This document shows, one piece after another, positions 17,769 to 27,098 of a stretch of DNA of 64,000 nucleotides. The translations under genes were made by a program, and so were the position numbers. The notes beneath the pieces were generated by a model. It saw nothing but the letters and a program-made list of their open reading frames with translations, did not search any database and was not told the DNA's origin. Each line of letters opens with the position of its first letter. Position 1 is the first letter of the stretch. Location of the stretch: the NCBI RefSeq assembly GCF_002754245.1, contig NZ_PEEX01000001.1, forward strand, positions 4,940,001 through 5,004,000, given 5' to 3'. This stretch comes from Chryseobacterium sp. 52. Lineage in GTDB: Bacteria; Bacteroidota; Bacteroidia; Flavobacteriales; Weeksellaceae.

Positions 17769-19142
17769 ATGAAAACAAAAATTACGACAGTACTATTTTC
17801 GTTTATAGCTATTTTTGCATTAGGGCAAAAGGCCAACTTCAACATTAAATACTCAGAACAACTTGCTGTTTTTGTTTTCATACAAAATCTTTCTGAAAAT
17901 TATCCGGAAAATGTTTTTAAAACTGAGTTTCAACAATCCAAATATAATACCCAAAAATACAAGGATCTCTTACTTAAGTTTGACAAATTATCTTTTGACT
18001 ACAGCTACCCATTTGATGAATATCCTTATGGCTCAAAAATACCGATGCAATCTAGAGATGTTTTGAAAAAAAACCTGATTGAAACTTCTAATTTAAATGA
18101 TTTTAAACTCCGCTCTATTGGAATTGTGCCTAATAAAACCTTACATGACCTTGCTGAAATTATTTCCGAATTTATTCCTGTCTATAATGAACTCATTTAT
18201 ATCCCAAACAAAGAAAAATTTGAAACGCAGCTAAAAGAAATAACGAATTATTCTAATGAAAAAAATATTGAACATTATTTTCAAACCGGTTTACGTTTTT
18301 ATAATTCAAGTTGGGACGATTCAATTCCTTTTGAAATCGCTTTTTATCCGTTACCTAATTCAAAAGGATTTACTGCACAAGCATTCTACAATAATTTTAT
18401 AAGTGCCATTCAAACCGATTTAAAAGATTATAAAAGTCTCTTCAGTGTCATGTTGCACGAAACATATCACATCATCTATGATGAGCAATCACTTGAAATT
18501 AAAAAAAATATTGCTCAGTATTTCAAAGAGAACCCATCAAAATACAGCAATTATGCCTACATGTTATTGAATGAAGCTTTGGCGACGGCTTTAGGAAATG
18601 GTTATGTATATGAACAATTGGATGGGAAAACTGACACCAATGATTGGTACTATAGTGAATATATTAATCTGATGGCAAAACAAATTTATCCAATGGTAAA
18701 AGAGTATATAATCCTAAAAAAACCTATTGATAAAAATTTTATTGACAGCTATATTAAACTTTATGGAAAGAGTTTCCCTAATTGGATTAATGAGCTGGAC
18801 CACATTATGACTTACAGGTATATTATGTCTGAAAATGAGAAAGATCTTAATACAATACGTCAAATGTTCCCCTCCCGTTCCAGTGAAGAAAATGAAATGC
18901 AGATTTCAATAATGGGTCTCGAAAAAATGAAAAAAACACCCTTAACAAAGATTATAATTGTATCAAAAAATAACGCCGAAAAGCTCAAACTGATCAAGAC
19001 TCAGTTTAAAGAATTAAAAAAATGGAATTTTAATGCAGATAAAGAATTTAGCTATAAAATTCTTTTGGAGGATAAAAGCCAGCTTCTCATCATCAACCAA
19101 AACAAATCGGCCCTTAAAACTCTCATCAATTCCATACAGTAG
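17769..19142 (+). CDS. Secreted zincin-like protein of unrecognised family
   Basis: The signal peptide is clear (cleavage near residue 20, ALGQ). A zinc-protease signature HETYH is at residues 230-234 (LHETYHIIYDE), followed 35 residues later by NEALATALGNG with E269 as the probable third ligand. This is the gluzincin layout HExxH...NExxA. The rest resembles no family I recognise. The final ~80 residues (IIIVSKNNAEKLKLIKTQF) look like a separate small alpha/beta domain. It probably acts in the periplasm or outside, and its substrate is unknown. Confidence 0.75.
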   Translation: MKTKITTVLFSFIAIFALGQKANFNIKYSEQLAVFVFIQNLSENYPENVFKTEFQQSKYNTQKYKDLLLKFDKLSFDYSYPFDEYPYGSKIPMQSRDVLKKNLIETSNLNDFKLRSIGIVPNKTLHDLAEIISEFIPVYNELIYIPNKEKFETQLKEITNYSNEKNIEHYFQTGLRFYNSSWDDSIPFEIAFYPLPNSKGFTAQAFYNNFISAIQTDLKDYKSLFSVMLHETYHIIYDEQSLEIKKNIAQYFKENPSKYSNYAYMLLNEALATALGNGYVYEQLDGKTDTNDWYYSEYINLMAKQIYPMVKEYIILKKPIDKNFIDSYIKLYGKSFPNWINELDHIMTYRYIMSENEKDLNTIRQMFPSRSSEENEMQISIMGLEKMKKTPLTKIIIVSKNNAEKLKLIKTQFKELKKWNFNADKEFSYKILLEDKSQLLIINQNKSALKTLINSIQ

Positions 19143-19237
19143 AAAATAGACAAAGCTAAAAATCATATCTTTTCTAGTCAAATTTTTAAAAGATATTTAT
19201 TGCTGGGCAGAAGGATATTTTCAATAGGTAAAAAACA

Positions 19238-19250
19238 TTTTGTAATTTAA
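19238..19250 (+). promoter_or_regulatory. Promoter-like motif TTTTGTAATTTAA
   Basis: This string lies 38 nt before the lipoprotein gene at 19289. It is a weaker relative of the TTTTTGTANTTTNG strings found at 6652, 16946 and 25250. Confidence 0.35.
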
Positions 19251-19288
19251 CCTTTCGGAAATATTTCCGTCATACCAAATCCAAGATT

Positions 19289-20047
19289 ATGAAAACCGTT
19301 GGTTCTGTACAGATTAAGCTTTATCTCATGCTATGCTGCATGTATTTTCTGTTTAATTCCTGCTCCGGACCTGTTCCGGCATCAAATATCACTGATATTT
19401 CCGATATAAAAGCTGAGATTGATATCTACCAGAAACTAACGGATGAAAATGATAACAGCATCTCCATTATTTTACATGATAAAAAAGGTAACATGTTCGG
19501 TAATGACTCTGTAAATATATTTGTTAATGGAAAAAAGGCAGAATACAGAATTGTACAGGAGTTATATTACAACAAAAACTACTTTTATCATACTGAAAAG
19601 ATTCCGCCTGAAAATGGCAGCTATGAATTTCAAATTCAATTGGCCAATGGTAAAAAGTTTTTTCTGGGGCATGTTCCCTCTCTGAAGGTAAGCAGCTCAA
19701 GGAATATCATTTATAAAGAGGAAGCCCCGCTGAACCAGGATTATTCTATCCAGTGGTCGGGTCTCAACGATGTTAATGTCCTGTATTTAAGCAAAAGCGT
19801 TAAAGTAATAACCAAAGAGGAAAGCAATATAGAGACCTTTATGCAGCAGGCCGCAGATACCATAAAGATTGGCCCCTCTGGAAACTATACCCTAAAAAAA
19901 GAAAATTTTGCCAAACCTGGCGAAACACTAAGTACACTGAGTTTTGAATTCACCGCAGAGAAAACCGGAACAGTCAATTCTCAACTGTTAAAAGGAAGCA
20001 GTATTACAATCAGCGGTAACCACGATGAAAGCGTAAGCTTCAAATAA
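19289..20047 (+). CDS. Unrecognised lipoprotein
   Basis: The protein has 252 residues. The signal sequence ends in a lipobox, LFNSC (Cys at residue 25), so the mature protein is lipid-anchored. The mature part is beta-rich with an immunoglobulin-like feel (VNIFVNGKKAEYRIV, YEFQIQLANGKKFFLG, TISGNHDESVSF). No family is recognised. It is transcribed alone: the gene before it ends 146 nt upstream and the TetR promoter follows. Confidence 0.7.
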   Translation: MKTVGSVQIKLYLMLCCMYFLFNSCSGPVPASNITDISDIKAEIDIYQKLTDENDNSISIILHDKKGNMFGNDSVNIFVNGKKAEYRIVQELYYNKNYFYHTEKIPPENGSYEFQIQLANGKKFFLGHVPSLKVSSSRNIIYKEEAPLNQDYSIQWSGLNDVNVLYLSKSVKVITKEESNIETFMQQAADTIKIGPSGNYTLKKENFAKPGETLSTLSFEFTAEKTGTVNSQLLKGSSITISGNHDESVSFK

Positions 20048-20276
20048 TATATTAAACTTAATTTCTTACCTATTGATACTCTAAAAATAATATTACAAAA
20101 TTTATTTAATCATAGACTATACACAACACTCAAATCTTATAAGTAAAGACTTGGGTTGTTATTTTTATGAATTAAAAGTTAATGGTAAATTGTTAAAAAA
20201 AGACTTCGAAAACTTTTATAAGTAAAGCATTCTATCATTCGTAAAAATCTTTTCAAAAAAAATCTACCTAGCTTAA

Positions 20277-20307
20277 TTTGTCATTTCTTTAGAATCGCAT
20301 ACATTTG
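20277..20307 (+). promoter_or_regulatory. Consensus Bacteroidota promoter of the TetR gene
   Basis: TTTG at 20277-20280, a 19-nt spacer, then TACATTTG at 20300-20307: an exact match to TTTG-N19-TANNTTTG. Transcription should begin about 20313, inside or next to the palindromic operator. Further upstream, TTATAAGTAAAG occurs twice (20137-20148 and 20216-20227). Confidence 0.8.
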
Positions 20308-20316
20308 CACTTATAA

Positions 20317-20336
20317 TTAAATGAATATTCATTTAA
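20317..20336. promoter_or_regulatory. TetR operator: perfect 20-bp palindrome
   Basis: TTAAATGAATATTCATTTAA is its own reverse complement. It covers the region just downstream of the predicted transcription start, where a bound TetR-type dimer would block RNA polymerase. It contains the ATG at 20321, which argues that this ATG is operator sequence and not the translation start. Confidence 0.75.
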
Positions 20337-20365
20337 CTATAAATTTACAACAGAAAAAATATTTT

Positions 20366-20977
20366 ATGCGAAACAGAGATTCCGAAAAACAAGCCTTAAT
20401 AAGGGAAAAGGCAATTGAAATCATTGTTAAAGATGGCTTAGACGGTTTTACCATTAGTAAGCTCGCCAAAGCTTGTGGGATCTCTGTGGGAACTCCATAC
20501 GTGTACTACAAAGACAAGGACGACCTTATTGTACGCCTCGTTATTGAAGAAGGAAATAAAATGGAAGCACAGATTAATAAAGATTTTGACCCCGGCGCTT
20601 CTCTGGTGGAGGGACTTCGCATACAATGGACTAACAGATATCGATATGCTTTGGAAAATCCTCTACATCTCCCATTTTTTGAGCAGATTAATAATTCGCA
20701 TTTCAGCCAGCGTTTTACAGAAATGTTCAACGAAAAACCGGGTATGTTCATGAGTGAGTTTAAAAATAATCTCCTTGATTTTATATCGAATACGGTACAA
20801 CGGGGTGAAACCGATGAACTTCCATTTGAAATTTACTGGTCGATGGCATTTGCTCCTCTCTATACATTACTTCGTTTTCACCAACAGGGAAAAAGTATTA
20901 GCGGACTGCCATTCATCCTGACTGACGAAATGGTATGGACTACATTTGAAAAGGTATGTAAAGCTTTAAAAAAATAA
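20366..20977 (+). CDS. TetR/AcrR family transcriptional regulator
   Basis: The N-terminal helix-turn-helix reads FTISKLAKACGISVGTPYVYYKDKDDLI, typical of TetR. The C-terminal ligand and dimer domain (about residues 60-203) is divergent. I start at the ATG at 20366 (203 residues) because the upstream ATG at 20321 lies inside a perfect palindrome next to the promoter and would add 15 residues that the family lacks. The gene probably represses itself and the esterase gene that begins 19 nt downstream. Confidence 0.88.
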   Translation: MRNRDSEKQALIREKAIEIIVKDGLDGFTISKLAKACGISVGTPYVYYKDKDDLIVRLVIEEGNKMEAQINKDFDPGASLVEGLRIQWTNRYRYALENPLHLPFFEQINNSHFSQRFTEMFNEKPGMFMSEFKNNLLDFISNTVQRGETDELPFEIYWSMAFAPLYTLLRFHQQGKSISGLPFILTDEMVWTTFEKVCKALKK

Positions 20978-20996
20978 TTTTAACATAAATTAAACA

Positions 20997-21842
20997 ATGA
21001 CACATTCATTTTTAATGATAGGACAGTCGAATATGGCAGGCCGTGGATTTTTGGAAGAAGTACCACCGATCTATGATGAAAAAATTAAAATGTTGAGAAA
21101 TGGCCGCTGGCAAGTGATGACCGAGCCATTAAATTACGACAGGTCTACTGCTGGTGTAGGATTAGCAGCTTCTTTTGCCTCTGCCTGGCGTTTATTCCAT
21201 AATCAGGAAGATGATATTGCTTTGATTCCATGCGCTGATGGTGGCACCAGCCTTGACGATTGGGACATAGAAGGTTCTTTATTTGAAAATACAGTCCTGC
21301 AAGCAAAAGCGGCACAAAAGATCAGCACACTGCAGGGAATTTTATGGCATCAGGGAGAAAACGACAGCCTCGGTAACAGGCACATTCAGTATCAACAGAA
21401 ATTGACACGTATTATAGAGCAGCTAAGGAAAGAGCTTAATATTCCGCATATTCCTCTGATCATAGGAGGATTAGGTAATTTCCTGGGCAATGGTATTTAT
21501 GGTAAATATTTCAATGAGCATCATCAGATCAATGAAGCTCTAATGCAATTTACAGAAGCAAATGAAAATACATATTTTGTATCTTCGGATGGATTAACAG
21601 CTAATCCTGATGGCGTTCATTTTGACGCCGCGTCTCAGAGAAAATTCGGAATCCGATATTTTGAAGCATTTCATGATAAGAAAAACATACCGGAAGCTTT
21701 AGTTCATGAGACTGATACTCTTGATACTATCTATCAGAGACCTTTAACAAAGAATGAAAAGATGGGGATTCTTCAGCATCAATTCGGATTGGGGAAAATA
21801 TCAGTACAGGAGTTCGGGCTTCAGGCCTCAGCTATTCAGTAG
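20997..21842 (+). CDS. SGNH-type carbohydrate esterase (SASA domain)
   Basis: The protein has 281 residues with the block motifs of sialate O-acetylesterase-like SGNH enzymes: LMIGQSNMAGRG at the N-terminus (catalytic Ser in GQSN), ADGGTSLDDW (oxyanion Gly/Thr), WHQGEND, and DGVHFD (catalytic Asp and His). There is no signal peptide, so it acts in the cytosol, unlike most glycan esterases. It forms an operon with the TetR regulator, which suggests induction by its substrate or a related acetylated compound. Confidence 0.85.
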   Translation: MTHSFLMIGQSNMAGRGFLEEVPPIYDEKIKMLRNGRWQVMTEPLNYDRSTAGVGLAASFASAWRLFHNQEDDIALIPCADGGTSLDDWDIEGSLFENTVLQAKAAQKISTLQGILWHQGENDSLGNRHIQYQQKLTRIIEQLRKELNIPHIPLIIGGLGNFLGNGIYGKYFNEHHQINEALMQFTEANENTYFVSSDGLTANPDGVHFDAASQRKFGIRYFEAFHDKKNIPEALVHETDTLDTIYQRPLTKNEKMGILQHQFGLGKISVQEFGLQASAIQ

Positions 21843-22193
21843 AAATCAGATATTATTGATTTCTTATTCAATACAGCGATATTGATTAATCCCGCTTTGT
21901 TTTTCCACCCTCTAATAGTCTTGATTATTTTTATTATATTTTTCATTACTTTAACTTATTCGAATAGTATCCTATTTCAAACTATAAATAATGAAAAAAA
22001 AGCTTACTCATTCTTTTCACTTTTATCCGTATTCTGTGCTCTGTTCAGTACAAAATACAACGGGTTTACGTTGATCAATTTAAAGATTTATTGAAATAAA
22101 TATAAAAGGGTGAACTTTAAATAAAAAGTTAAACTTAATTTTAGATAGGATATTTCTATGAAGAATATCTCAAACTATATTTAATCATCAATT
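21843..22193. other. Gene-poor stretch with a possible frameshifted remnant
   Basis: No convincing gene is present. At 21991 an ATG followed by eight A residues opens a frame that fails quickly. Removing one A would give MKKSLLILFTFIRILCSVQ, a signal-peptide-like start of about 35 residues ending at 22095. This may be a decayed gene start or chance. A hydrophobic frame from a TTG at 21882 has no family resemblance. The last 90 nt are AT-rich and may hold the promoter of the gene at 22194. Confidence 0.35.
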
Positions 22194-23438
22194 ATGCAAA
22201 ACACTAAAATCCAGGAAGAATGGTTCTCAAAAGGAGAACAGTATGCAACAGAAGTTAATAAAATGGTTGATTTCGGTGAAAAAAACGGCTGGGACAAATG
22301 GAAAGGTAAAGATCCGGAAGATACAAGGTCTGATCTTGCTGAAGAAGTTTTCAACCTGCTTAAAACAGCTAACCGGAATAACGATACCGAAAACTTCAGA
22401 GAATTTTTCCCTCCGGCGCACACCCCTATCATTCCTCTGTTTGAAAACAGATCACAGAGTATTGAACAGCTTCATTTTATTTCTGATCAAAAGATTGTTT
22501 TTGCTACCGGAACGTCCTATGAAAAAAGACAGGCTTACCTGCTGGATCACGGCCAGGTTACAGAACTTGATGAAAATATTCAGGCTGTCGGAAAATCAAA
22601 ACAGGGAAATATTTTTGCCATAGCAAAGCCTGGTAAAATATCAATCTATAAAGGTTGGGACGGAGATCTTATCAATGAATTCCAACTCAATGAGACTTCA
22701 GAATTAGGGATTACAAACCTGATCCCTTTCAACGATGGAAGTAAACTGCTTCTGGTCACTTCATTTGGTATTTATCTGATTTCTCAAAAAGAAGAAAAGC
22801 TCATTCATCCCCTCAATGAAGATAATGAGGAAGACTGGACACCGGATATCGACATGGAAAATGCTGGTCTTTCCAATGATAATTCCTATATCGCAGTCGG
22901 GGACCAGAGTTATGATCACAGAATTTTAGATCCGGAAGGCAACACCTTAGGGTCTATTGGGGCGCAGTCTTCATATCCGCATTTCTGTCTGTTTTCAAAG
23001 GATGACAGCCAACTGATCACCAATTCCTGCCACTTTTACAACGGTATTACCATAGGAATCAACTCTGATCAGTATGTAGGTGCCAACATTGAAGCGTATA
23101 CGGAAAGTGATGAGTACACGGTTATAGATGAAGAAATGAGAGTGTATGCAGGCACCGCTACACAAGATTATTATATTCTTGGTGATGCTTATGGATACAT
23201 CAAAGCATTTGACAAAGAAGGGAAACAGCTCTGGAGATACTTTTTAGGTTCTACCATCTCCGGAATGACTCTTTCAGACGATGAAAAAACGCTTTGGGTA
23301 GCAGCACATTCCGGTATTTTACACCAGTTAAAATTAGACAAGGGACAAAGGGATACCCATACAATAGGCAACGGAAATCATTATGAAGAATTCAGGCTGC
23401 TGATCTGGAAGGATGAGCCGCAGATATGGAAATGGTAG
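22194..23438 (+). CDS. Cytosolic beta-propeller (WD40-like) protein
   Basis: The protein has 414 residues with no signal peptide. After a helical N-terminus of about 75 residues, it shows repeated four-strand blades of about 45 residues, e.g. LHFISDQKIVFATGTSYEKRQ, then GLSNDNSYIAVGDQ, and GMTLSDDEKTLWVAAHSG near the C-terminus. Each ends in the hydrophobic/Asp pattern of WD40 or quinoprotein propellers. It probably serves as a protein scaffold. No partner gene is evident; a strong terminator follows. Confidence 0.7.
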   Translation: MQNTKIQEEWFSKGEQYATEVNKMVDFGEKNGWDKWKGKDPEDTRSDLAEEVFNLLKTANRNNDTENFREFFPPAHTPIIPLFENRSQSIEQLHFISDQKIVFATGTSYEKRQAYLLDHGQVTELDENIQAVGKSKQGNIFAIAKPGKISIYKGWDGDLINEFQLNETSELGITNLIPFNDGSKLLLVTSFGIYLISQKEEKLIHPLNEDNEEDWTPDIDMENAGLSNDNSYIAVGDQSYDHRILDPEGNTLGSIGAQSSYPHFCLFSKDDSQLITNSCHFYNGITIGINSDQYVGANIEAYTESDEYTVIDEEMRVYAGTATQDYYILGDAYGYIKAFDKEGKQLWRYFLGSTISGMTLSDDEKTLWVAAHSGILHQLKLDKGQRDTHTIGNGNHYEEFRLLIWKDEPQIWKW

Positions 23439-23454
23439 AAACTTCAAAACATAA

Positions 23455-23486
23455 AAAAGACTTCTGTTCGTGCAGAAGTCTTTTGT
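23455..23486. terminator. Strong bidirectional terminator
   Basis: A perfect 12-bp stem, AAAAGACTTCTG with CAGAAGTCTTTT around TTCGTG. It is T-rich on one side and A-rich on the other, so it serves the plus-strand propeller gene and probably also the minus-strand gene ending at 23584. Confidence 0.85.
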
Positions 23487-23583
23487 TATTGTATTAAAAT
23501 TAATGATTCTTTCAAGTCTTTCATCTGTATTAATACTGCTATTCTGGCTAGCAACTAATTACGGCTTGATTTAAAATATTTTT

Positions 23584-25125
23584 TTAATTCTTTAATAATT
23601 TCACTGAATGTTTATCCCCGTTTTTAGCTTCAATCTGAATGATATAATTCCCTTTTTCCAAATTTTGAATATTGATTCGATCATTGAATTTTGAAGACCC
23701 CGTTTGGGCTATTTTACCTGAGAGATCATAAATTTTGAAATTAAAAGTTTCATTGCCATACTTTTTATTTTGGATGGTTACACTATTTTCTGCAGGGTTG
23801 GGATACAGTGTAAACAGATTATTCTGATCTTTTTCTGATACAGAATCCGTCCCTAAATACGAAGAATCTATAAACTTACACAAATATGACTTATCGCCGG
23901 TCGTTACACTGCCACCACTGTATGCAAGAATAAACGAACCGTTATTTGGATTAAATAATTTACTAAAATAATCGGCTCTGATTCCTTCAGTTGGAGGCGG
24001 AAGTGTGGTCATGAATTCCTGAAATCCCTTATTTGAAATGGTATAATCTACACTTCCACTGGAATTAAATCTAGTCACAAATAATTGTTGGTTGAGATTG
24101 GGTCCCCCAGTGAACCAACGACTAATAATTCCCATTGCTACTATTTTTGAATTAGGTAATACAGTGATCTGACTCAAACTCAATTGGGGAGCATCTACAA
24201 AGAAATATTTAGGAGTTATTCCGTTATTACCAAAACTCGGGATTAATGCTCCATTTGAAATTTGAATCTTTGATAAAAAGAAAGTATCAGATGAGGAGGT
24301 TTGATGTAAGCATAATATAGAATTGTCTGAATAATTGTATTCAAAACCTTTAACTTTAGTACTTTGAGTATTGGGTATGAATACAGCTCCGTTATCACCA
24401 AATGTGGAATCATACGTACCATCTGGCAATCTTCTTTCTATATAAGACTCTACATTACTTGTTAATGGATTATTTCTGGAACCACCCATGACCAGTTTCC
24501 CATCATTCTGAATATAAAACTTATAGGATGTGAAAGAAGGGAGTGCTAATTTTCCATTGGTTCCAAAACCGGTATCAATCATTCCACTGGAATTAATTTT
24601 TGTCAGATAGGCACCATTATTAGATGCATACACGTAGGTATTGCCATCAGGATCAACAGCCATATCATATACAGACCCGTTTTGCCCCACTGACTGCGTT
24701 GTAAAACCATTGGTTCCAAAACTGGTATCCAGAGTTCCGTCCAGATTAATTCTCGTAACAAACAAATCATACAAACTATGAGTAGGAGTAGCATTTACTC
24801 TCCCACAAATAATTATCTTATCGTGATGTAAAACAATCTTTTTTATTAATTCGCTTTTAGCCGATGAATTCGCGCCCATATCATAGTTTTTCGTACCAAA
24901 AGAAGCATCTATAATTCCATTTTGATTTACTTTTCTAATGGTGATGGAACCTGTTGAAGTTGCCGTAATAAATTGGCCGTCCGGGAGCATCACAGCATCT
25001 GAAGCAGAATCATAATTATCGTAATTAGAATAACCACCTGTTCCAAAGGAGGTATCTAAAACAAGGCTTTGTGCATTAAAAAAATGCATAATAATTGAGA
25101 ATAGTAAGAAATAGAATTTTTTCAT
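23584..25125 (-). CDS. Secreted delta-60 repeat protein with T9SS type A sorting domain
   Basis: The signal peptide begins at the chosen ATG (MKKFYFLLFS, cleavage near FNAQ), giving 513 residues; a longer reading would add 22 residues with no family support and run into the promoter. The central part has at least five delta-60 repeats of about 55 residues with DTSFGTNG-type motifs (NLDGTLDTSFGTNGFT, SSGMIDTGFGTNGKL, PDGTYDSTFGDNGAV), forming a propeller-like structure. The C-terminus from about residue 440 is a T9SS type A sorting domain (LYPNPAENSVTI, FKIYDLSGK, GNYIIQIEA). It is exported to the surface and its role is unknown. Confidence 0.85.
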   Translation of the reverse strand: MKKFYFLLFSIIMHFFNAQSLVLDTSFGTGGYSNYDNYDSASDAVMLPDGQFITATSTGSITIRKVNQNGIIDASFGTKNYDMGANSSAKSELIKKIVLHHDKIIICGRVNATPTHSLYDLFVTRINLDGTLDTSFGTNGFTTQSVGQNGSVYDMAVDPDGNTYVYASNNGAYLTKINSSGMIDTGFGTNGKLALPSFTSYKFYIQNDGKLVMGGSRNNPLTSNVESYIERRLPDGTYDSTFGDNGAVFIPNTQSTKVKGFEYNYSDNSILCLHQTSSSDTFFLSKIQISNGALIPSFGNNGITPKYFFVDAPQLSLSQITVLPNSKIVAMGIISRWFTGGPNLNQQLFVTRFNSSGSVDYTISNKGFQEFMTTLPPPTEGIRADYFSKLFNPNNGSFILAYSGGSVTTGDKSYLCKFIDSSYLGTDSVSEKDQNNLFTLYPNPAENSVTIQNKKYGNETFNFKIYDLSGKIAQTGSSKFNDRINIQNLEKGNYIIQIEAKNGDKHSVKLLKN

Positions 25126-25157
25126 TGATATAGTCGTTTGAATTTCTGAAAAGTTTG

Positions 25158-25192
25158 CAAATATACAAAGGTTTGTCCCATTACGCATCAAA
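25158..25192 (-). promoter_or_regulatory. Promoter of the delta-60 protein gene
   Basis: On the minus strand, TATATTTG (25158-25165) follows TTTG (25189-25192) with a 23-nt spacer. The -7 element is an exact TANNTTTG, though the spacer is at the long end of the usual range. The element is 33 nt from the chosen ATG. Confidence 0.6.
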
Positions 25193-25249
25193 ACTATTTA
25201 CTGTGATATAGCATATTTATACAAATAAATGTATTCTCTTTCAGCTGGC

Positions 25250-25266
25250 TTTTTGTACTTTAGTTT
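25250..25266 (+). promoter_or_regulatory. Promoter-like motif TTTTTGTACTTTAG
   Basis: TTTTTGTACTTTAGTTT lies 28 nt before the hydrolase gene at 25294. It differs from the motif at 6652 by a single base in its first 14 and has the same distance pattern as the one at 16946. Confidence 0.5.
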
Positions 25267-25293
25267 CACAAATATCCCAATTTACAAGAACTC

Positions 25294-26073
25294 ATGGAAA
25301 AATACGCCTTATCCTCAGACGGACAGAAAATACACTATAAAGAAAACGGGCAGGGAGCTTCTTCCATCCTATTTGTACACGGATGGCTAGGTAATGCGGA
25401 ATGGTGGAACGGACAGCAGGAACATTTCAAAAACCAATATCATATTATACAAATGGATCTGGCAGGACACGGAAAATCTGATGCCTCCAGGAAAGAATGG
25501 ACAAGTGAATTATATGCAGATGATATCAAAGCGGTAGCAGAACAGAGCAATTCATCGGAAATCATTCTTGTTGGCCATTCTATGTCAGGAGCGTATGTTC
25601 TGGAAGCTTCCTTAAAAATACCACACGTAAAAGCTCTTATTCTGGTAGATACTGTAAAAGATCTTGATGAAACTTTTACGGAAGAACAGGCTGATCAGTT
25701 TTTATTTGTTCATTACCGTAACGACTTTAAAAATGCAGTCGAAAATATCCTCCCCCAATATCTTTTTGCCGAAAAAACACCATCTGACGTACAGCATAAA
25801 CTGCAACATGAGTTTCTTCAAAATAAATCGGAAGCAGCTATTAATCTCCTGAGACCTTTATATAAAACCGATTTCAGGGAAATAGCTGCTAAGGTTCAAA
25901 TACCGGTAAGAGCTATTAATTCAGATATGCCTCCTACCAGCCTCGAAAACAACAGAAAGTATTTGAAAGATTATGATTATACCGAAATGATAGGAACAGG
26001 ACACTACCCTATGCTGGAAAATTCTGAGGAATTTAATAAATTACTTGATAATATTCTTAAAGACCTGACTTAA
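25294..26073 (+). CDS. Alpha/beta hydrolase
   Basis: The protein has 259 residues and is cytosolic. Recognisable elements are the oxyanion region FVHGWLGNAEWW, the nucleophile elbow GHSMSG (Ser near residue 98), a catalytic Asp candidate in INSDMPPTS, and the catalytic His in GTGHYPMLENSEEFN. This is the family of haloperoxidase/esterase/lactonase-like enzymes. The substrate cannot be named. An AraC regulator and a membrane protein follow on the same strand (67 and 76 nt spacing), so these three may form one responsive unit. Confidence 0.85.
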   Translation: MEKYALSSDGQKIHYKENGQGASSILFVHGWLGNAEWWNGQQEHFKNQYHIIQMDLAGHGKSDASRKEWTSELYADDIKAVAEQSNSSEIILVGHSMSGAYVLEASLKIPHVKALILVDTVKDLDETFTEEQADQFLFVHYRNDFKNAVENILPQYLFAEKTPSDVQHKLQHEFLQNKSEAAINLLRPLYKTDFREIAAKVQIPVRAINSDMPPTSLENNRKYLKDYDYTEMIGTGHYPMLENSEEFNKLLDNILKDLT

Positions 26074-26140
26074 AATAGAAAACATTAGGTAAACAAATAC
26101 TTGTTTCGACTAAACAGCTCACATCAAAATTTTAGTTCAA

Positions 26141-27022
26141 GTGAAAAATAATCTAGAAAACTATCCTTTTCTTTTTACTTTCAATACAAAACAATTAATC
26201 AATACCACAACGATTAGGGAAAGGTTAAGCCGTAAACCCCATGATCTATTTTCACCTCACAGAACCAATTTTCATATGATTTACCTTTTCACGGAAGGGC
26301 ATGGAAAACATCTTATAGATTTTAATGAATTTGAGGTCAATGAAAAACATATTCTATTTATTTCACAAGGTCAGGTACATGCATTTGATCCAAAAGAAAC
26401 TTATGACGGAAGAGCTCTGGTATTTACTAACGATTTCTTTTTACGGACAGAAAGAGACCAAGAGTATTTTCAAAACAGCTTGCTATTCAATACGATTCAA
26501 CAGCCCTATTTTGATGTTACTGATCACTTTGAAGAACTAAAATCCATATTTATAGAAGTTTATAATGAACTGAATAAACCCACTGATAAATATCAAGGAG
26601 CATTGTTACACAATCTTCTATACCGCATTTTTCTGCTTTCAGAAAGAAAATTTGAAACTCAGCTTGACACCAGACCCACAGACTTAAAAGCGATCCAACT
26701 TGTTACCCGCTTCAAGCAACTGGTAGAAAAAAATTACAAGATCCAAAGACACGTAAAGTTTTATTCAGAAGAACTCGCTGTATCACAGCGTACCCTTCAG
26801 TTAGCTGCATCCAAGGTCTTTGGAAAAACCCCTAAAGAATGGATCAGCGACAGAACTATTCTTGAAATCAAAAGAATGCTGGTCTACGATCAATTTTCTG
26901 TAAAAGAGATTGCCTTTTTAATCAACTATGAAGACCCAACAAACTTGGTAAAGTTTTTCAGGGATAAAACAGGCATGACAACAACAGAGTTCAAAATAAG
27001 ATTTCAGAATTGCGCGTTTTAA
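26141..27022 (+). CDS. AraC family transcriptional regulator
   Basis: The N-terminal cupin-type sensing domain has HRTNFHMIYLFTEGHGKHLIDF and ISQGQVHAFDPK. The C-terminal two-HTH domain has VKFYSEELAVSQRTLQLAASKVFGKTPKEWI and FSVKEIAFLINYEDPTNLVKFFRDKTG. The start is a GTG at 26141, the first start codon in a frame free of stops. It lies between the hydrolase and membrane protein genes on the same strand, which are the nearest candidates for control. Confidence 0.9.
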   Translation: MKNNLENYPFLFTFNTKQLINTTTIRERLSRKPHDLFSPHRTNFHMIYLFTEGHGKHLIDFNEFEVNEKHILFISQGQVHAFDPKETYDGRALVFTNDFFLRTERDQEYFQNSLLFNTIQQPYFDVTDHFEELKSIFIEVYNELNKPTDKYQGALLHNLLYRIFLLSERKFETQLDTRPTDLKAIQLVTRFKQLVEKNYKIQRHVKFYSEELAVSQRTLQLAASKVFGKTPKEWISDRTILEIKRMLVYDQFSVKEIAFLINYEDPTNLVKFFRDKTGMTTTEFKIRFQNCAF

Positions 27023-27098
27023 CCATTCTTTTTTTGTTTTTGATCCCCATTTTTGCTGCCTATCTGAATATTTTTGATATTCAATAACTTACCTATCT

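Noticed and set aside
20321..20365. ATG at 20321 as the TetR start
   Set aside because: The ATG is inside a perfect 20-bp palindrome next to the promoter. The encoded 15 residues are absent from typical TetR starts. I placed the start at 20366.
21882..22094. Hydrophobic 70-residue frame from a TTG
   Set aside because: No ATG, no family pattern, AT-rich stretch that easily gives hydrophobic frames. A one-base shift in an A-run nearby gives a different but also unproven signal-peptide-like frame.
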